NCBI GenBank assembly: GCA_963768415.1
Contig: CAVYHX010000044.1
Span: 1 to 32,697, forward strand
Reading direction: 5' to 3'
Length of the DNA: 32,697 bases
Source: CAVYHX01 sp963768415
Lineage (GTDB): Bacteria > Pseudomonadota > Gammaproteobacteria > UBA9214
Shown piece after piece: positions 24,884 to 32,697 of this stretch. The position numbers and the translations under genes were made by a program. The stretch's first letter is position 1. Each line of letters starts with the position of its first letter. A model generated the notes under the pieces. The model was not told the origin of the DNA and did no database searches. It worked only from the letters and a program-made list of their open reading frames with translations.

Positions 24884-27389
24884 TCAGGTGTTGCCCTGAA
24901 GCCGCACATCCGGCGATATCGAACGGAGATGAAGATCACGCTGGGGAAAGGGGATCTCTATGCCGCGTGCGCTCAGCTCGCGGTTCACGGCCAGTGCAAT
25001 CTGGCTTCGAATTGTCACAAACTGGTCATTGTCCGACACCCAGGCGCGCAGGAGAAAATCAAGGCTGTTATCACCGAATCCATCGAACACCACCTGGGGC
25101 GCGGGCTCCTTGAGCAAGCCTTCCTGCCCGTCCAGCGCACTCTGCAATGCCTCGATAACCGTGTCCGGGTTCGTCCCGTAGGCGACGCCGACGGTTATCT
25201 CGATGCGCCGGTTTCGATCCGTCATGGTCCAGTTCGTCAGTGCGTCCGAAAGCATTGTTCCATTTGGTACTGTGATGTCTGCGCCCTCGAAGCTGCGCAC
25301 CGTACTCGAACGAATGCCGATCCTGGTTATCTTGCCCTTGACAGAACCAACCTCAACTGAATCGCCAATTTGTACGGGCCGCTCGAATATCAGGATCATG
25401 CCGGAGACAAAGTTGTTGACGATGGTCTGCAGGCCAAAACCCAGACCCACGCCAAACGCACCCAGCAGGATCGTAATCCGGTCCATTCCGATACCCATTG
25501 CACCGACCGCCACTAGAAATCCGACCACGATAATTCCGTACTTTATAACTGACGAAATCGCAAATGATACGCCGCGACCCAGTTCGACTCGCGGATATAC
25601 GTCTTCATCCAGCACCAGAACGATAAATCGTGCAACCAGAATTGCCACGGTAATCGTTACACCAAACGCCAGTACGTCCGCGAGCGAAATGGCAACTGCA
25701 CCTGCGTGAAAATCGGCAAGGAAGATCCCCTTGGCAATCCTCAGGACATGGTCCCGCAGCGCGAAAAAGATCGAGGGTAACCAGCACCCAGACAAGCACG
25801 ACAACCATTCTGAGAACACTGCCAAGACGCCGGCGTAACTTCTCGGTTCGCGTCCTGAGCACGTTCAGCGCCTGGGCGGCGCGGCTATGCAACACCAGCC
25901 TGATAATGGCCTCAGCGGTGCGTTCGAGCGCCGCCAGTAACAGCGCCAGGTAGATACTGTTCAGCACGCCGGAGCCGATCAATACCGCAAGGCGCACATA
26001 ACCGGCAATGGCCGCGAGTGCTGCAACAACAAGAAGAAACAGCGCGCCCGTGAGCCAGAAATGAAACAGGCTTGTCCAACGGTTTACCTGTTTTTCATCC
26101 GTATCACGCCGCCAGAATTCCGAACGCATCAACCAGACGATAATGCCGACAGCCACGATCATCTCCACAATGAAGATCAGGCGCGCGACCAGGGGGGCGG
26201 CATCGAGCAGATCGCGCACCTGGTCCACGACATAGAGTATCGCCAGCACCAGCAGCGCCGGCCGGGCGGACGCATCAAGCAACGGAAAGACCAGTGACAG
26301 CACCGGGAAAACCAGCAACAGCCCGACCGCATCCGTCAACGCGGGTGGCGTATAGACATAGAACCAGGGCGTTAACATCAGGACCACCAATGCGGCAAGC
26401 GCGAAGGGTCGCTCGAACACCGACATCCCCCTGGCAATAACAGGATCCGCCGCAATCCAGGCCCGCGCCGCCTTGCGTGATCGATGCAGAATCATGGCTA
26501 AAACCAGCAGCATAAAAACCTGGAAGCCGAGCCGGTCATACTGACTGCCAACCACGGCCTGGATACTGGACGTCCATTTGGTAATCTCGTGTCCCGCGTT
26601 GGCAAGCAGATCGTCCCAGGTGGTGCCCGCGATCGCCTCACTCCACAAGGGTGCTCGTTCACGCCGCATGAGATTACCCAGCAGGTTCGTCTCTTCGGCC
26701 TTGATTCTGTCGAGGGATTGCTGCACAACCCCGCGCGACCGACCGACCTTGGCCTGGAGTGCGAGCGCACGGTCCTGCGTGTGCTGGAGCGACTTATATA
26801 CCTTGTCAACATCATCAGCAGTTGCGCGTGCCAGATTCACCACCTCATCCGGCGCCTTGGCATCCTGAGCCTCATTGACAGTGAGTTCCCAGATCCTGCG
26901 CGTCACATCGAGTCGACCGGTTTCCAGCTGGATGACACTGGTCCGTTTTTGCAGATCGGTCTCGGCATCCTCCAGCGAAGCGTCGAGATCCAGCCACCTT
27001 GTCCCGATTTCAGCTATTGCTGCGCGTGAAGAAGCGGCGGCAAGTTCCGGGCCGAGGGAAACCAGGTCATGTGTTGTGGTGCTCTCCAGATCCAGTAGAT
27101 CGTTTTCAATCTGGTCGAATGCCGGTGACCGTGCAAGCAACGCTTCGGCCTGATCAAGTGAAGTCCGCTCGGCGGATGCCCGTGTCGGTATATCCGACAG
27201 GGGAATAGGCATTAACGGTGGGGCTGTAGCTTCGGGTGGCGCACTTGCAACAGATGCCGCACCTGCCTCGGGACCCGCAGCTACGGCCCAGCCGGTGCAA
27301 AGCAGGAACAGGCTGATACCGAGCACCAGCCGATACACACTACTCAGGGGAGCGTGATGATCGGAAACTGTACTGGCGAGGTGTGTCAT
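24884..27389 (-). CDS. Large MscS-family mechanosensitive channel with periplasmic coiled-coil domain
   Basis: About 835 residues once one frame error is fixed. Order: signal peptide (VLGISLFLLCTGWAVA), Pro/Ala-rich stretch, long helical, coiled-coil-like periplasmic region (about 60-260), many membrane helices (about 290-580), then the MscS core. The core shows GLGFGLQTIVNNFVSGMIL followed by FERPVQIGDSVEVG and VPNGTMLSDALTNW. It is of the MscK/YbiO/YjeP large type and would open under hypo-osmotic stress. The break lies at a five-A run (25764-25768); dropping one base gives LDLFALRDHVLRIAKGIF. It is the first gene of the operon. Confidence 0.85.
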
Positions 27390-27559
27390 AATAAATGCCC
27401 CTGAATGACTGCTGCATATTAACGCGGATTCTACATTGAAGTACCCGCTTGCTGTATTATTTTTAAGAGTAATAATCAGCGTATTCTGTTCGGGGGGAAT
27501 TCTGGCTGCCGGGGCTGTGCCGGCAACCCGGCAAGACTGTTATAAGGCAAGCTGACCGG

Positions 27560-28074
27560 GTGACACCGCACAGTGTCCCGCAGCCGCGCAAGGCCGTCAT
27601 CGTTACCAGCATTGTCCTGTTGCTACTGGGTATCGCAGGTATCGTGCTGCCACAGTTGATGTCGATGGCAATAGCATTTTTTGCCGGCTGGCTGTTGATT
27701 TTTGCCGGTGTTATTGCGCTCTATATTACCTGGCATGGCTTCCGGGATCGCTGGATTGTCTGGCTCAAGCCGTTTGTATTGATCACGGTTGGCCTGCTCA
27801 TTCTGTTGCGCCCCCGTCGCCGGTGCGGCGGGACTCGGACTGATACTGGCCGTCTATTTCCTGCTGGACGGTTTTGCCGGTGTTGGCGCCGCCCTGGAAT
27901 TGCGGCCGCGGGGTTGATGATGTTCAATGGAATTTTTTTCCCTCCTGCTTGCAGCGGTCTTTGTTATTGGCTGGCCGTTTACCTCCGCCTGACGGCTACC
28001 CATTGGTATGGACGCTGTTTGCTGGCATCATTATCACCATGCTGGCCTGGTTTCGGCGCAAGCACTGGCTATGA
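27560..28074 (+). CDS. HdeD/DUF308-family membrane protein (frameshifted as read)
   Basis: Small polytopic membrane protein of the HdeD type, linked to acid stress in E. coli. Helices seen in order: VIVTSIVLLLLGIAGIVLP, AIAFFAGWLLIFAGVIALYI, LKPFVLITVGLLILLRP. After a frame change come VAGAAGLGLILAVYFLLDG, LLLAAVFVIGWPFTSA, and finally LFAGIIITMLAWFRRKHWL. Corrections fall at a five-C run (27811-27815), a seven-T run (27933-27939), near 27915 and near 27990. It starts at GTG 27560 and ends 42 bases before glk, with which it may be co-transcribed. Confidence 0.7.
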
Positions 28075-28116
28075 CGGACCTGCGCCACAACACTCACCCG
28101 GGAATAGAACCGCACT

Positions 28117-29136
28117 GTGATTAATCAACAGACTGACACCACCCCCGTCCACGTCCTCGCCGGCGACATCGGCGGCACCAACACCCGGCTGGCGGTATTC
28201 GATGTGGCCGGCACGCACCTCGAGACCGTCGTCGAACAGACCTACCGCAGCCAGTCTCACAACTCGCTTGGCGAAATCATCCAGGATTTCACCGCGCGGC
28301 ATTCCGTCGCGGTCGCCAGCGCCTGTTTCGGCGTCGCCGGCCCGGTGCACGGTGACATGGTCCGGACCACCAACCTGCCCTGGCAGATCAGCGCCCTGGA
28401 GATCGCGGAACGCTTTGGCATCACCCGGGTATTCCTGCTCAATGACCTGGAAGCCAACGCCTGGGGTATCCGCGCCCTGAACGCCGGGGATTTCTGCAGT
28501 CTGCAGGCGGGTGCCGGTGATGCCGAGGGTAACTGCGCCATCATTTCCGCGGGCACCGGCCTGGGTGAAGCCGGGCTGTACCATGACGGCACAGAGCTGC
28601 AGCCGTTTGCCTCCGAGGGTGGACACACGGATTTCAGTCCGGGCAATGAGCAGGAGATCGAACTGCTGCGGTTCCTGCAACAGCGCTATGATCATGTCAG
28701 CTGGGAGCGCCTGTTGTCCGGACCGGGCCTGGTGCACATTCATGAATTCCTGCGTCACTACCGGAAAAGCGATGTCCCGGCCTGGTTGACCGACGCCATG
28801 CGGGATGGCGACCCGGCCGTGGCGATTTCCACTGCCGGGCTGGCACAGCGCGATGCGGTCTGCGCGGAGGCCCTGGAACTGTTCGCGCATTTATATGGGG
28901 TCGAGGCCGGCAACCTGGCATTGAAAATACTGGCCCGCGGCGGCATCTATATTGGCGGCGGCATTGCTCCGAAGATACTCGACGTCATGCAAGGCGGCGC
29001 GTTCATCAACGCCTTTCTGGACAAGGGCCGCATGCGGCCCTTGCTGGAAAAGATACCCGTGCAAATCATATTGAATGACAAAACGGCGCTCTATGGTCCC
29101 GGGATCTTCGCAGCGAGGAACCAAGTCCAGTCGTAA
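28117..29136 (+). CDS. glk: Glucokinase
   Basis: ATP-dependent phosphorylation of glucose to glucose 6-phosphate in the cytoplasm. The intact 339-residue protein has the phosphate-binding start GDIGGTNTRLAV, the glucose-binding region LLNDLEANAWG, ISAGTGLGEAGL, SEGGHTDFSP and LLSGPGLVHIHEFL, and GGIYIGGGIAPKI near the end. This is the E. coli Glk type, not the ROK type. Initiation is at GTG; no ATG is in frame nearby. It is followed by a repeat-rich intergenic stretch. Confidence 0.95.
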   Translation: MINQQTDTTPVHVLAGDIGGTNTRLAVFDVAGTHLETVVEQTYRSQSHNSLGEIIQDFTARHSVAVASACFGVAGPVHGDMVRTTNLPWQISALEIAERFGITRVFLLNDLEANAWGIRALNAGDFCSLQAGAGDAEGNCAIISAGTGLGEAGLYHDGTELQPFASEGGHTDFSPGNEQEIELLRFLQQRYDHVSWERLLSGPGLVHIHEFLRHYRKSDVPAWLTDAMRDGDPAVAISTAGLAQRDAVCAEALELFAHLYGVEAGNLALKILARGGIYIGGGIAPKILDVMQGGAFINAFLDKGRMRPLLEKIPVQIILNDKTALYGPGIFAARNQVQS

Positions 29137-29152
29137 CGGCCATTAGCAAGGT

Positions 29153-29250
29153 TGTTGGCCGAATGAATTCGGCCCTACTCAATCAAACCTGCAGGCTCGA
29201 ATTCATTCGGCCAGCAGTGTTTCTGTAGGGTCGAATTCATTCGACCAGCA
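29153..29250. repeat. Second copy of the GAATGAATTC palindrome family
   Basis: Begins GTTGGCCGAATGAATTCGGC, then two inverted TCGAATTCATTCG copies. The order and linker (CTACTCAATC) match the left part of the array at 21045-21110, about 8 kb away. This identifies a dispersed intergenic repeat of this genome. It lies just after glk. Confidence 0.8.
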
Positions 29251-29318
29251 CAAAGTGGCCAGATTTATTTTTTACTGAAAACAAGCAATAAAGTAAAAAT
29301 AAATCTGTGCCCTTTGTG
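29249..29318. repeat. Long imperfect hairpin (AGATTTATTTTT / AAAAATAAATCT)
   Basis: Arms at 29249-29276 and 29292-29318 pair over about 27 positions with a few mismatches, around a 15-base loop. The core AGATTTATTTTTTACT pairs with AGTAAAAATAAATCT. The sequence resembles a palindrome family common in gammaproteobacterial intergenic DNA and often near REP-associated transposases. That link is from memory. It may also act as a bidirectional terminator for glk. Confidence 0.6.
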
Positions 29319-29370
29319 CTCATTTTTTCTGAGACGGTCGTATTACATATTTTCGACGCGAGGTATATGT

Positions 29371-30015
29371 ATGCTGCGGATACATGTCTCAATGAAATTC
29401 ACCAACCAGCCGGTCAAGCGAACACCGGTTATTCTCTACCTCGATACCCACCCTGAACAGCCGATCCAGGGCGATACTGACCGCAACGGCACGGCGGTAT
29501 TCGATATACCGCCCGCGAGCGGCAAGATCATGGTTAACGGCGCCGCACGTTACCACGGACGTCTGGAAGGCGATGTAGAGATCAGCCTCTGGTCGCCAAC
29601 CGACGCCGGTACGGTTGCAGAATCCGGGACACCCGGCGGCGACGCAGGCGGCAGCATCGCCTACCCCGACATGCAGATCCGCACACTCGCTTTCAATGGA
29701 CGCGAAGTACAGACCGACAGCGAGGGTTACCTGGTCAATCTCGACGACTGGTCGGAAGCCTTTGTGCGCGCAGAAGCGGAATACGAAGGCCTTGCGCTTA
29801 CGGATGAAGTCTGGGAGGTAATTCGTTTCCTGCGGGATTTTTACGAGCAACACCGGGTCCAGGCCAACGTGCGTGAGATCATCAAGCATTTCCGCACGGT
29901 TTGGGGGCCGGAACTGGGCAGCAATCACCATCTACACAGCATCTTCCCGCGAGGCGGTCCGCAGAAACAGGGTAACCGGCTGGCGGGACTGCTGCGCACC
30001 AAGGGTGAGCACTAG
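29371..30015 (+). CDS. DsrC/TusE-fold protein without cysteines, fused to an N-terminal beta domain
   Basis: The 214-residue protein has two parts. Residues 1-75 look like a small beta sandwich of the carboxypeptidase-regulatory type (PVILYLDTHPEQPI, DTDRNGTAVFDIPP). Residues 103-214 follow DsrC/TusE closely: GYLVNLDDWSEAFV, EVWEVIRFLRDFYEQH, VREIIKHFRTVWG, then FPRGGPQKQGNRLAGL. The DsrC C-terminal arm should carry Cys at the QAC and penultimate positions. Here they are QGN and an end in KGEH, and there is no Cys anywhere. Sulfur transfer is therefore impossible by the known route, so a regulatory role is more likely. GAGG precedes ATG 29371. Confidence 0.82.
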   Translation: MLRIHVSMKFTNQPVKRTPVILYLDTHPEQPIQGDTDRNGTAVFDIPPASGKIMVNGAARYHGRLEGDVEISLWSPTDAGTVAESGTPGGDAGGSIAYPDMQIRTLAFNGREVQTDSEGYLVNLDDWSEAFVRAEAEYEGLALTDEVWEVIRFLRDFYEQHRVQANVREIIKHFRTVWGPELGSNHHLHSIFPRGGPQKQGNRLAGLLRTKGEH

Positions 30016-30060
30016 GGATCCCCTGATGTGTCGTCATCTCGCCCGAAGAGCAGCGGACTG

Positions 30061-30118
30061 CCGGAATCCAGTGCATAAAATTCAGTCGGTTACTGGATCC
30101 CGGCCTGCGCCGGGATGA
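30061..30118. repeat. REP-like palindromic element
   Basis: CCGGAATCCAGT at the left pairs with ACTGGATCCCGG at the right (one mismatch). A nested perfect stem TCCCGGC/GCCGGGA follows (30098-30115). The CTGGATCCCGGCCTGCGCCG type of sequence is widespread between genes in proteobacteria. It lies between two convergent genes and may help end transcription. Confidence 0.6.
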
Positions 30119-30164
30119 CGGGATAATAATTAATCAGAGCTTCCCGGGCGTGGTGGAGGGCAAC

Positions 30165-30870
30165 TTAAAATTCCGCCATCACGCCAATGGTTACCCATGA
30201 CACATCGCCAAGACCCTCCTGCCTGAGATTCTCATGTGCCCAACTATGCGCAACCGAACCGACAAGAGTGACTGGCTTCGCCAGCTCGATGGCGAAGTCG
30301 ATCCCTGCCTGCAAGTTGTTGGCTCCATCGTGCTTACGGGAGACATAGCCGAAGTCGAAGCCTTCCAGAATATACGGTTCAATAAGCAGTTGACCATTTA
30401 ACAGGGCGATCTCTGCCCTGATTGAAAGCTCCAGGAAGCCGCCATCAGCTTCCGTTGAATACGTGTAGTCCAGGGCCGGAATAACATACGGGATACCGTT
30501 GACTTCCATGCCTGCAATGATTTCATTGTCGTTTGCGTGATCTTCAGCAAACTCCAGGCGGGTATAACCGGCATAAGCGCCCACTGCCCCCAACTCCATG
30601 CCGTAACTGACATAGAGATTCAGCTCCTCGTATGACGTGCTGTCTCCTGTCGCAAACCAGGCACCGGCAATCAGTCCCTGCCATTCTGCTATTCCTTCGA
30701 AGGAGAATATCCCCCCGTCATCGAGGTTATCCCTCCCCTGTGTGACATACTTGCTGCCCCATATTGCATTCAAACCGAATTCGGGTCCGGATGATGATTC
30801 TGCGCAAGCAGCTTGAACGAGATAAAAACATTGCGGAGAGTGTAATTAATATGGCGAGCAGACAGTTCAT
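30165..30870 (-). CDS. Outer-membrane beta-barrel protein of unknown function
   Basis: About 234 residues once corrected. ATG 30870 gives a signal peptide (MNCLLAILITLSAMF, then YLVQAACA). It is joined to the mature part by dropping one base from a five-A run (30824-30828). The mature protein is a string of amphipathic strands: GLNAIWGSKYVTQGRDN, LNLYVSYGMELGAVGAYAGY, YILEGFDFGYVSRKHDG, and a terminal strand ending in Phe, the usual barrel-assembly signal. It resembles uncharacterised TorF-like barrels that share the GSKYVxQGRDN opening. Function is unknown. Confidence 0.75.
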
Positions 30871-30916
30871 TACCGAATATTGCTCAAATAAACTTCAGAC
30901 GGTTTCGTCAGCAGCA

Positions 30917-32697
30917 TTAAGGAAGCTCTGATGTATTGTCAGGAGCCTGCGGCGATGTTGCGTGCAGCCGGATTTCTGCAATCAGCGGAAGATGGTCGGA
31001 AGCGATGCGCACCAGTTCCGTAGCCGGCACTTCTATGTCTGTCACTTCGATGGCAGGATCTACAAAGACATGATCGATACGGGCAGTTGGGAAGCGCCCG
31101 AAAAAGGTGCTCCTGGGCCGGTGACTTTCCAGTTCGATCTGCGCATCATCAAGGCGCTTGCGCAACCTCTGGCAAACCGGTGATGACGGCGTGGCATTGA
31201 AGTCACCACACAGCACAACTGGCCCCCGGCAATCAGGATGCATCAACCAGTCACTACTCAACAATGCCTCGACCTGTTGTTTTCTTTCGCGTGGCAGTAA
31301 CCCCAGGTGCGTATTCATCACCTGCAGCTCGCTGCCATGTGCATCAATGGCAACCCAAAGCACACCACGGGGTTCAAGATACGGTTTGGCGGGCAAACCC
31401 GGCAGCAGACCTGTCTTGACCAGACGCATGGGTAAATGAGTCAGGATGGCATCGCCATAGTGCTCTTCCTCGACTTGCATGGCCGGGTGAAAGTGGTAAT
31501 CCATCTCCAGGTACCTGGCAATGAGATGTGCCTGGTCGATACCCTCGGTGCGTAATCTGCCGACGTCCAGTTCCTGTAACGCAACTATGTCCGGCGCATA
31601 ACGGGCGATAACGCGCGCTATGCGTTCGGGTGCGAGCTTGCCGTCCATACCGATACAGCTGTGCACATTGTAAGTCATGATGCGCAGCGTTCCCTGCCCT
31701 GCAGCAGGCCGCTCTATTGTCGGTGCAGGCTTGCGCTCAGACCGTCCCAGAAGTTGCAGCGCTGCGTTGCGCAGGTCTACGGGCCGGGCATAATCACGTG
31801 TCTTGCCCTGTAATTCAATGTCGCCCGGCACTAGTGCAAAGCCGTTGGTCTCCAGCGGCCCAAACCCGCCATGCGCGCCGTTTTCGATAGCAAAGCTGAG
31901 CGCGTCGTGACCTGCCCGCCAACCGCTGGCAATAAATTCGCCTGCATCGGGATGGTGGCACATGGCAAGCAGGTCCTGTGTTGCCTCATCGAGAAAGGGA
32001 TGGTCCGCGCCCAAAATCCTGACTTTGTCATCTGGCAGTACGAATTCGCCCTCACTGGTCCATGCACGTGCATGACCGGGTTTGTCCTTGACCAGCACCA
32101 GCGGGACTTTCGCCTCTTCGACCAATGCCCTGGCCAGCACGCTATCTGCACCAGTGCCCGGCTCCCGGTCATCATATATCCTTGCGATCGGCCCCATAGG
32201 TGCAATAGACAGATGTGGTCCTTCAATATCCCCGGCATGCCAAATGTTTACCGGGAACAGTTTCTGGAAACGCCCGCCACCAACATAGCTTACCCGTTGC
32301 AGCCCGACACCGAGCGAGCCACTGGAACGGAATTGTATCGGGCTGCCTTCGTATCGGGAAAATACTTCAGCGACCGCCGTGGAAAATTCACGTCCATGCA
32401 GTTTTTCATATGACTGCGTCTGTTCCTGACCGTGGTCGGAATAAATCCAGACATCATAATTACGGCGCGAAGACCGGTGTGCGGCACGCCAGATGCGTGC
32501 AATGGCATCATCTATGCCTTTCAATGTCCAGTGTGCAAAATCCGAAGATGGCCCGCGGCGGTGCGCCTGCTCATCATAGCCGAGGAAGTTAACGTGCACT
32601 GTTGGCAATCCACGCGCTACATCGATCTTTACACCTATCGTGCTCAGTTCCCGCAGCAGGATGGTAATTGCCACGCGTGTCGGAACGAATATCAGTT
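30917..32697 (-). CDS. Alkaline-phosphatase-superfamily phosphodiesterase fused to an EEP domain (5' end off the window)
   Basis: The visible part is open to the right edge. Its N-terminal portion belongs to the alkaline phosphatase/nucleotide pyrophosphatase superfamily: metal-site motifs YDEQAHRRG, IYSDHGQEQ and GAHGGFG. From about 250 residues before the stop an endonuclease/exonuclease/phosphatase domain follows, with its full catalytic set: MTYNVHSC, LQELDVG, GDFNATPSS, RIDHVFVDP and SDHLPL. Both active sites look complete. Two phosphoester hydrolases in one chain suggest stepwise breakdown of a lipid or nucleotide phosphodiester. The real substrate is unknown. Further N-terminal catalytic residues lie beyond the edge. 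Confidence 0.85.
   Translation of the reverse strand, partial: LIFVPTRVAITILLRELSTIGVKIDVARGLPTVHVNFLGYDEQAHRRGPSSDFAHWTLKGIDDAIARIWRAAHRSSRRNYDVWIYSDHGQEQTQSYEKLHGREFSTAVAEVFSRYEGSPIQFRSSGSLGVGLQRVSYVGGGRFQKLFPVNIWHAGDIEGPHLSIAPMGPIARIYDDREPGTGADSVLARALVEEAKVPLVLVKDKPGHARAWTSEGEFVLPDDKVRILGADHPFLDEATQDLLAMCHHPDAGEFIASGWRAGHDALSFAIENGAHGGFGPLETNGFALVPGDIELQGKTRDYARPVDLRNAALQLLGRSERKPAPTIERPAAGQGTLRIMTYNVHSCIGMDGKLAPERIARVIARYAPDIVALQELDVGRLRTEGIDQAHLIARYLEMDYHFHPAMQVEEEHYGDAILTHLPMRLVKTGLLPGLPAKPYLEPRGVLWVAIDAHGSELQVMNTHLGLLPRERKQQVEALLSSDWLMHPDCRGPVVLCGDFNATPSSPVCQRLRKRLDDAQIELESHRPRSTFFGRFPTARIDHVFVDPAIEVTDIEVPATELVRIASDHLPLIAEIRLHATSPQAPDNTSELP

Overview
The window reads as chromosomal DNA of a moderately GC-rich, non-enteric gammaproteobacterium. 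The evidence is NhaA, Glk, MtfA, ZntB, a Blc lipocalin and a DsrC/TusE-fold protein on one stretch, together with REP-type palindromic repeats. No tRNA, rRNA, phage, insertion sequence or CRISPR array was seen. The species cannot be named from the sequence.

Layout. 1-760: the end of an unknown gene, a terminator, and a REP/BIME palindrome array. 758-5022 (minus strand): an ApbE-like lipoprotein, an SLC13-family transporter with RCK_C domains, a small secreted protein and a Sel1-repeat protein. 5090-14769: a light/oxidative-stress region. It holds a CarH/LitR-type B12-binding MerR regulator, a CinA-type MoCF-domain protein, a periplasmic glutathione peroxidase, and a plus-strand operon of eight genes: CFA-like methyltransferase, DUF2878, DUF1295, DUF6134, lipocalin, FAD oxidoreductase, DUF1365 and CFA synthase. 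14863-19989: nhaA (minus), a CIA30 protein, a 40-residue small ORF with its own promoter and terminator, then cupredoxin, DCC protein, three small membrane proteins and an SDR. 20118-22162: mtfA, a 53-bp tandem repeat and a DedA/CydB composite. 22187-27389 (minus): a membrane and ion-transport operon of a large MscS-type channel, a truncated TVP38/DedA protein, a GluR0-like ligand-gated K+ channel and ZntB. 27560-32697: HdeD-like protein, glucokinase, repeats, a cysteine-free DsrC-like fusion, an outer-membrane barrel and a phosphodiesterase/EEP fusion that runs off the right edge.

How the genes may work together. The regulator carries the W-x9-E-H and E-x-H-x-x-G motifs of adenosylcobalamin photoreceptors. 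The hexamer TTGTAC, repeated at 11-12 bp steps, lies at its own promoter, in the gpx/methyltransferase divergent region, and (four copies) in front of the 40-residue small ORF. CarH tetramers are known to bind 11-bp-phased direct repeats, so I infer one light-controlled regulon. It would combine lipid modification (two CFA-type methyltransferases, DUF1365, FAD oxidoreductase, DUF1295), lipid binding (Blc) and peroxide removal (Gpx).

Caution on sequence quality. About a dozen genes need frame corrections to read through, and nearly all look like one extra base, several in runs of five or more identical bases. Once corrected, the operon genes join by ATGA stop/start overlaps. I therefore treat these as probable insertion errors rather than decay and give whole-gene extents. 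The DedA/CydB and TVP38 defects are larger and may be real deletions or misassembly.
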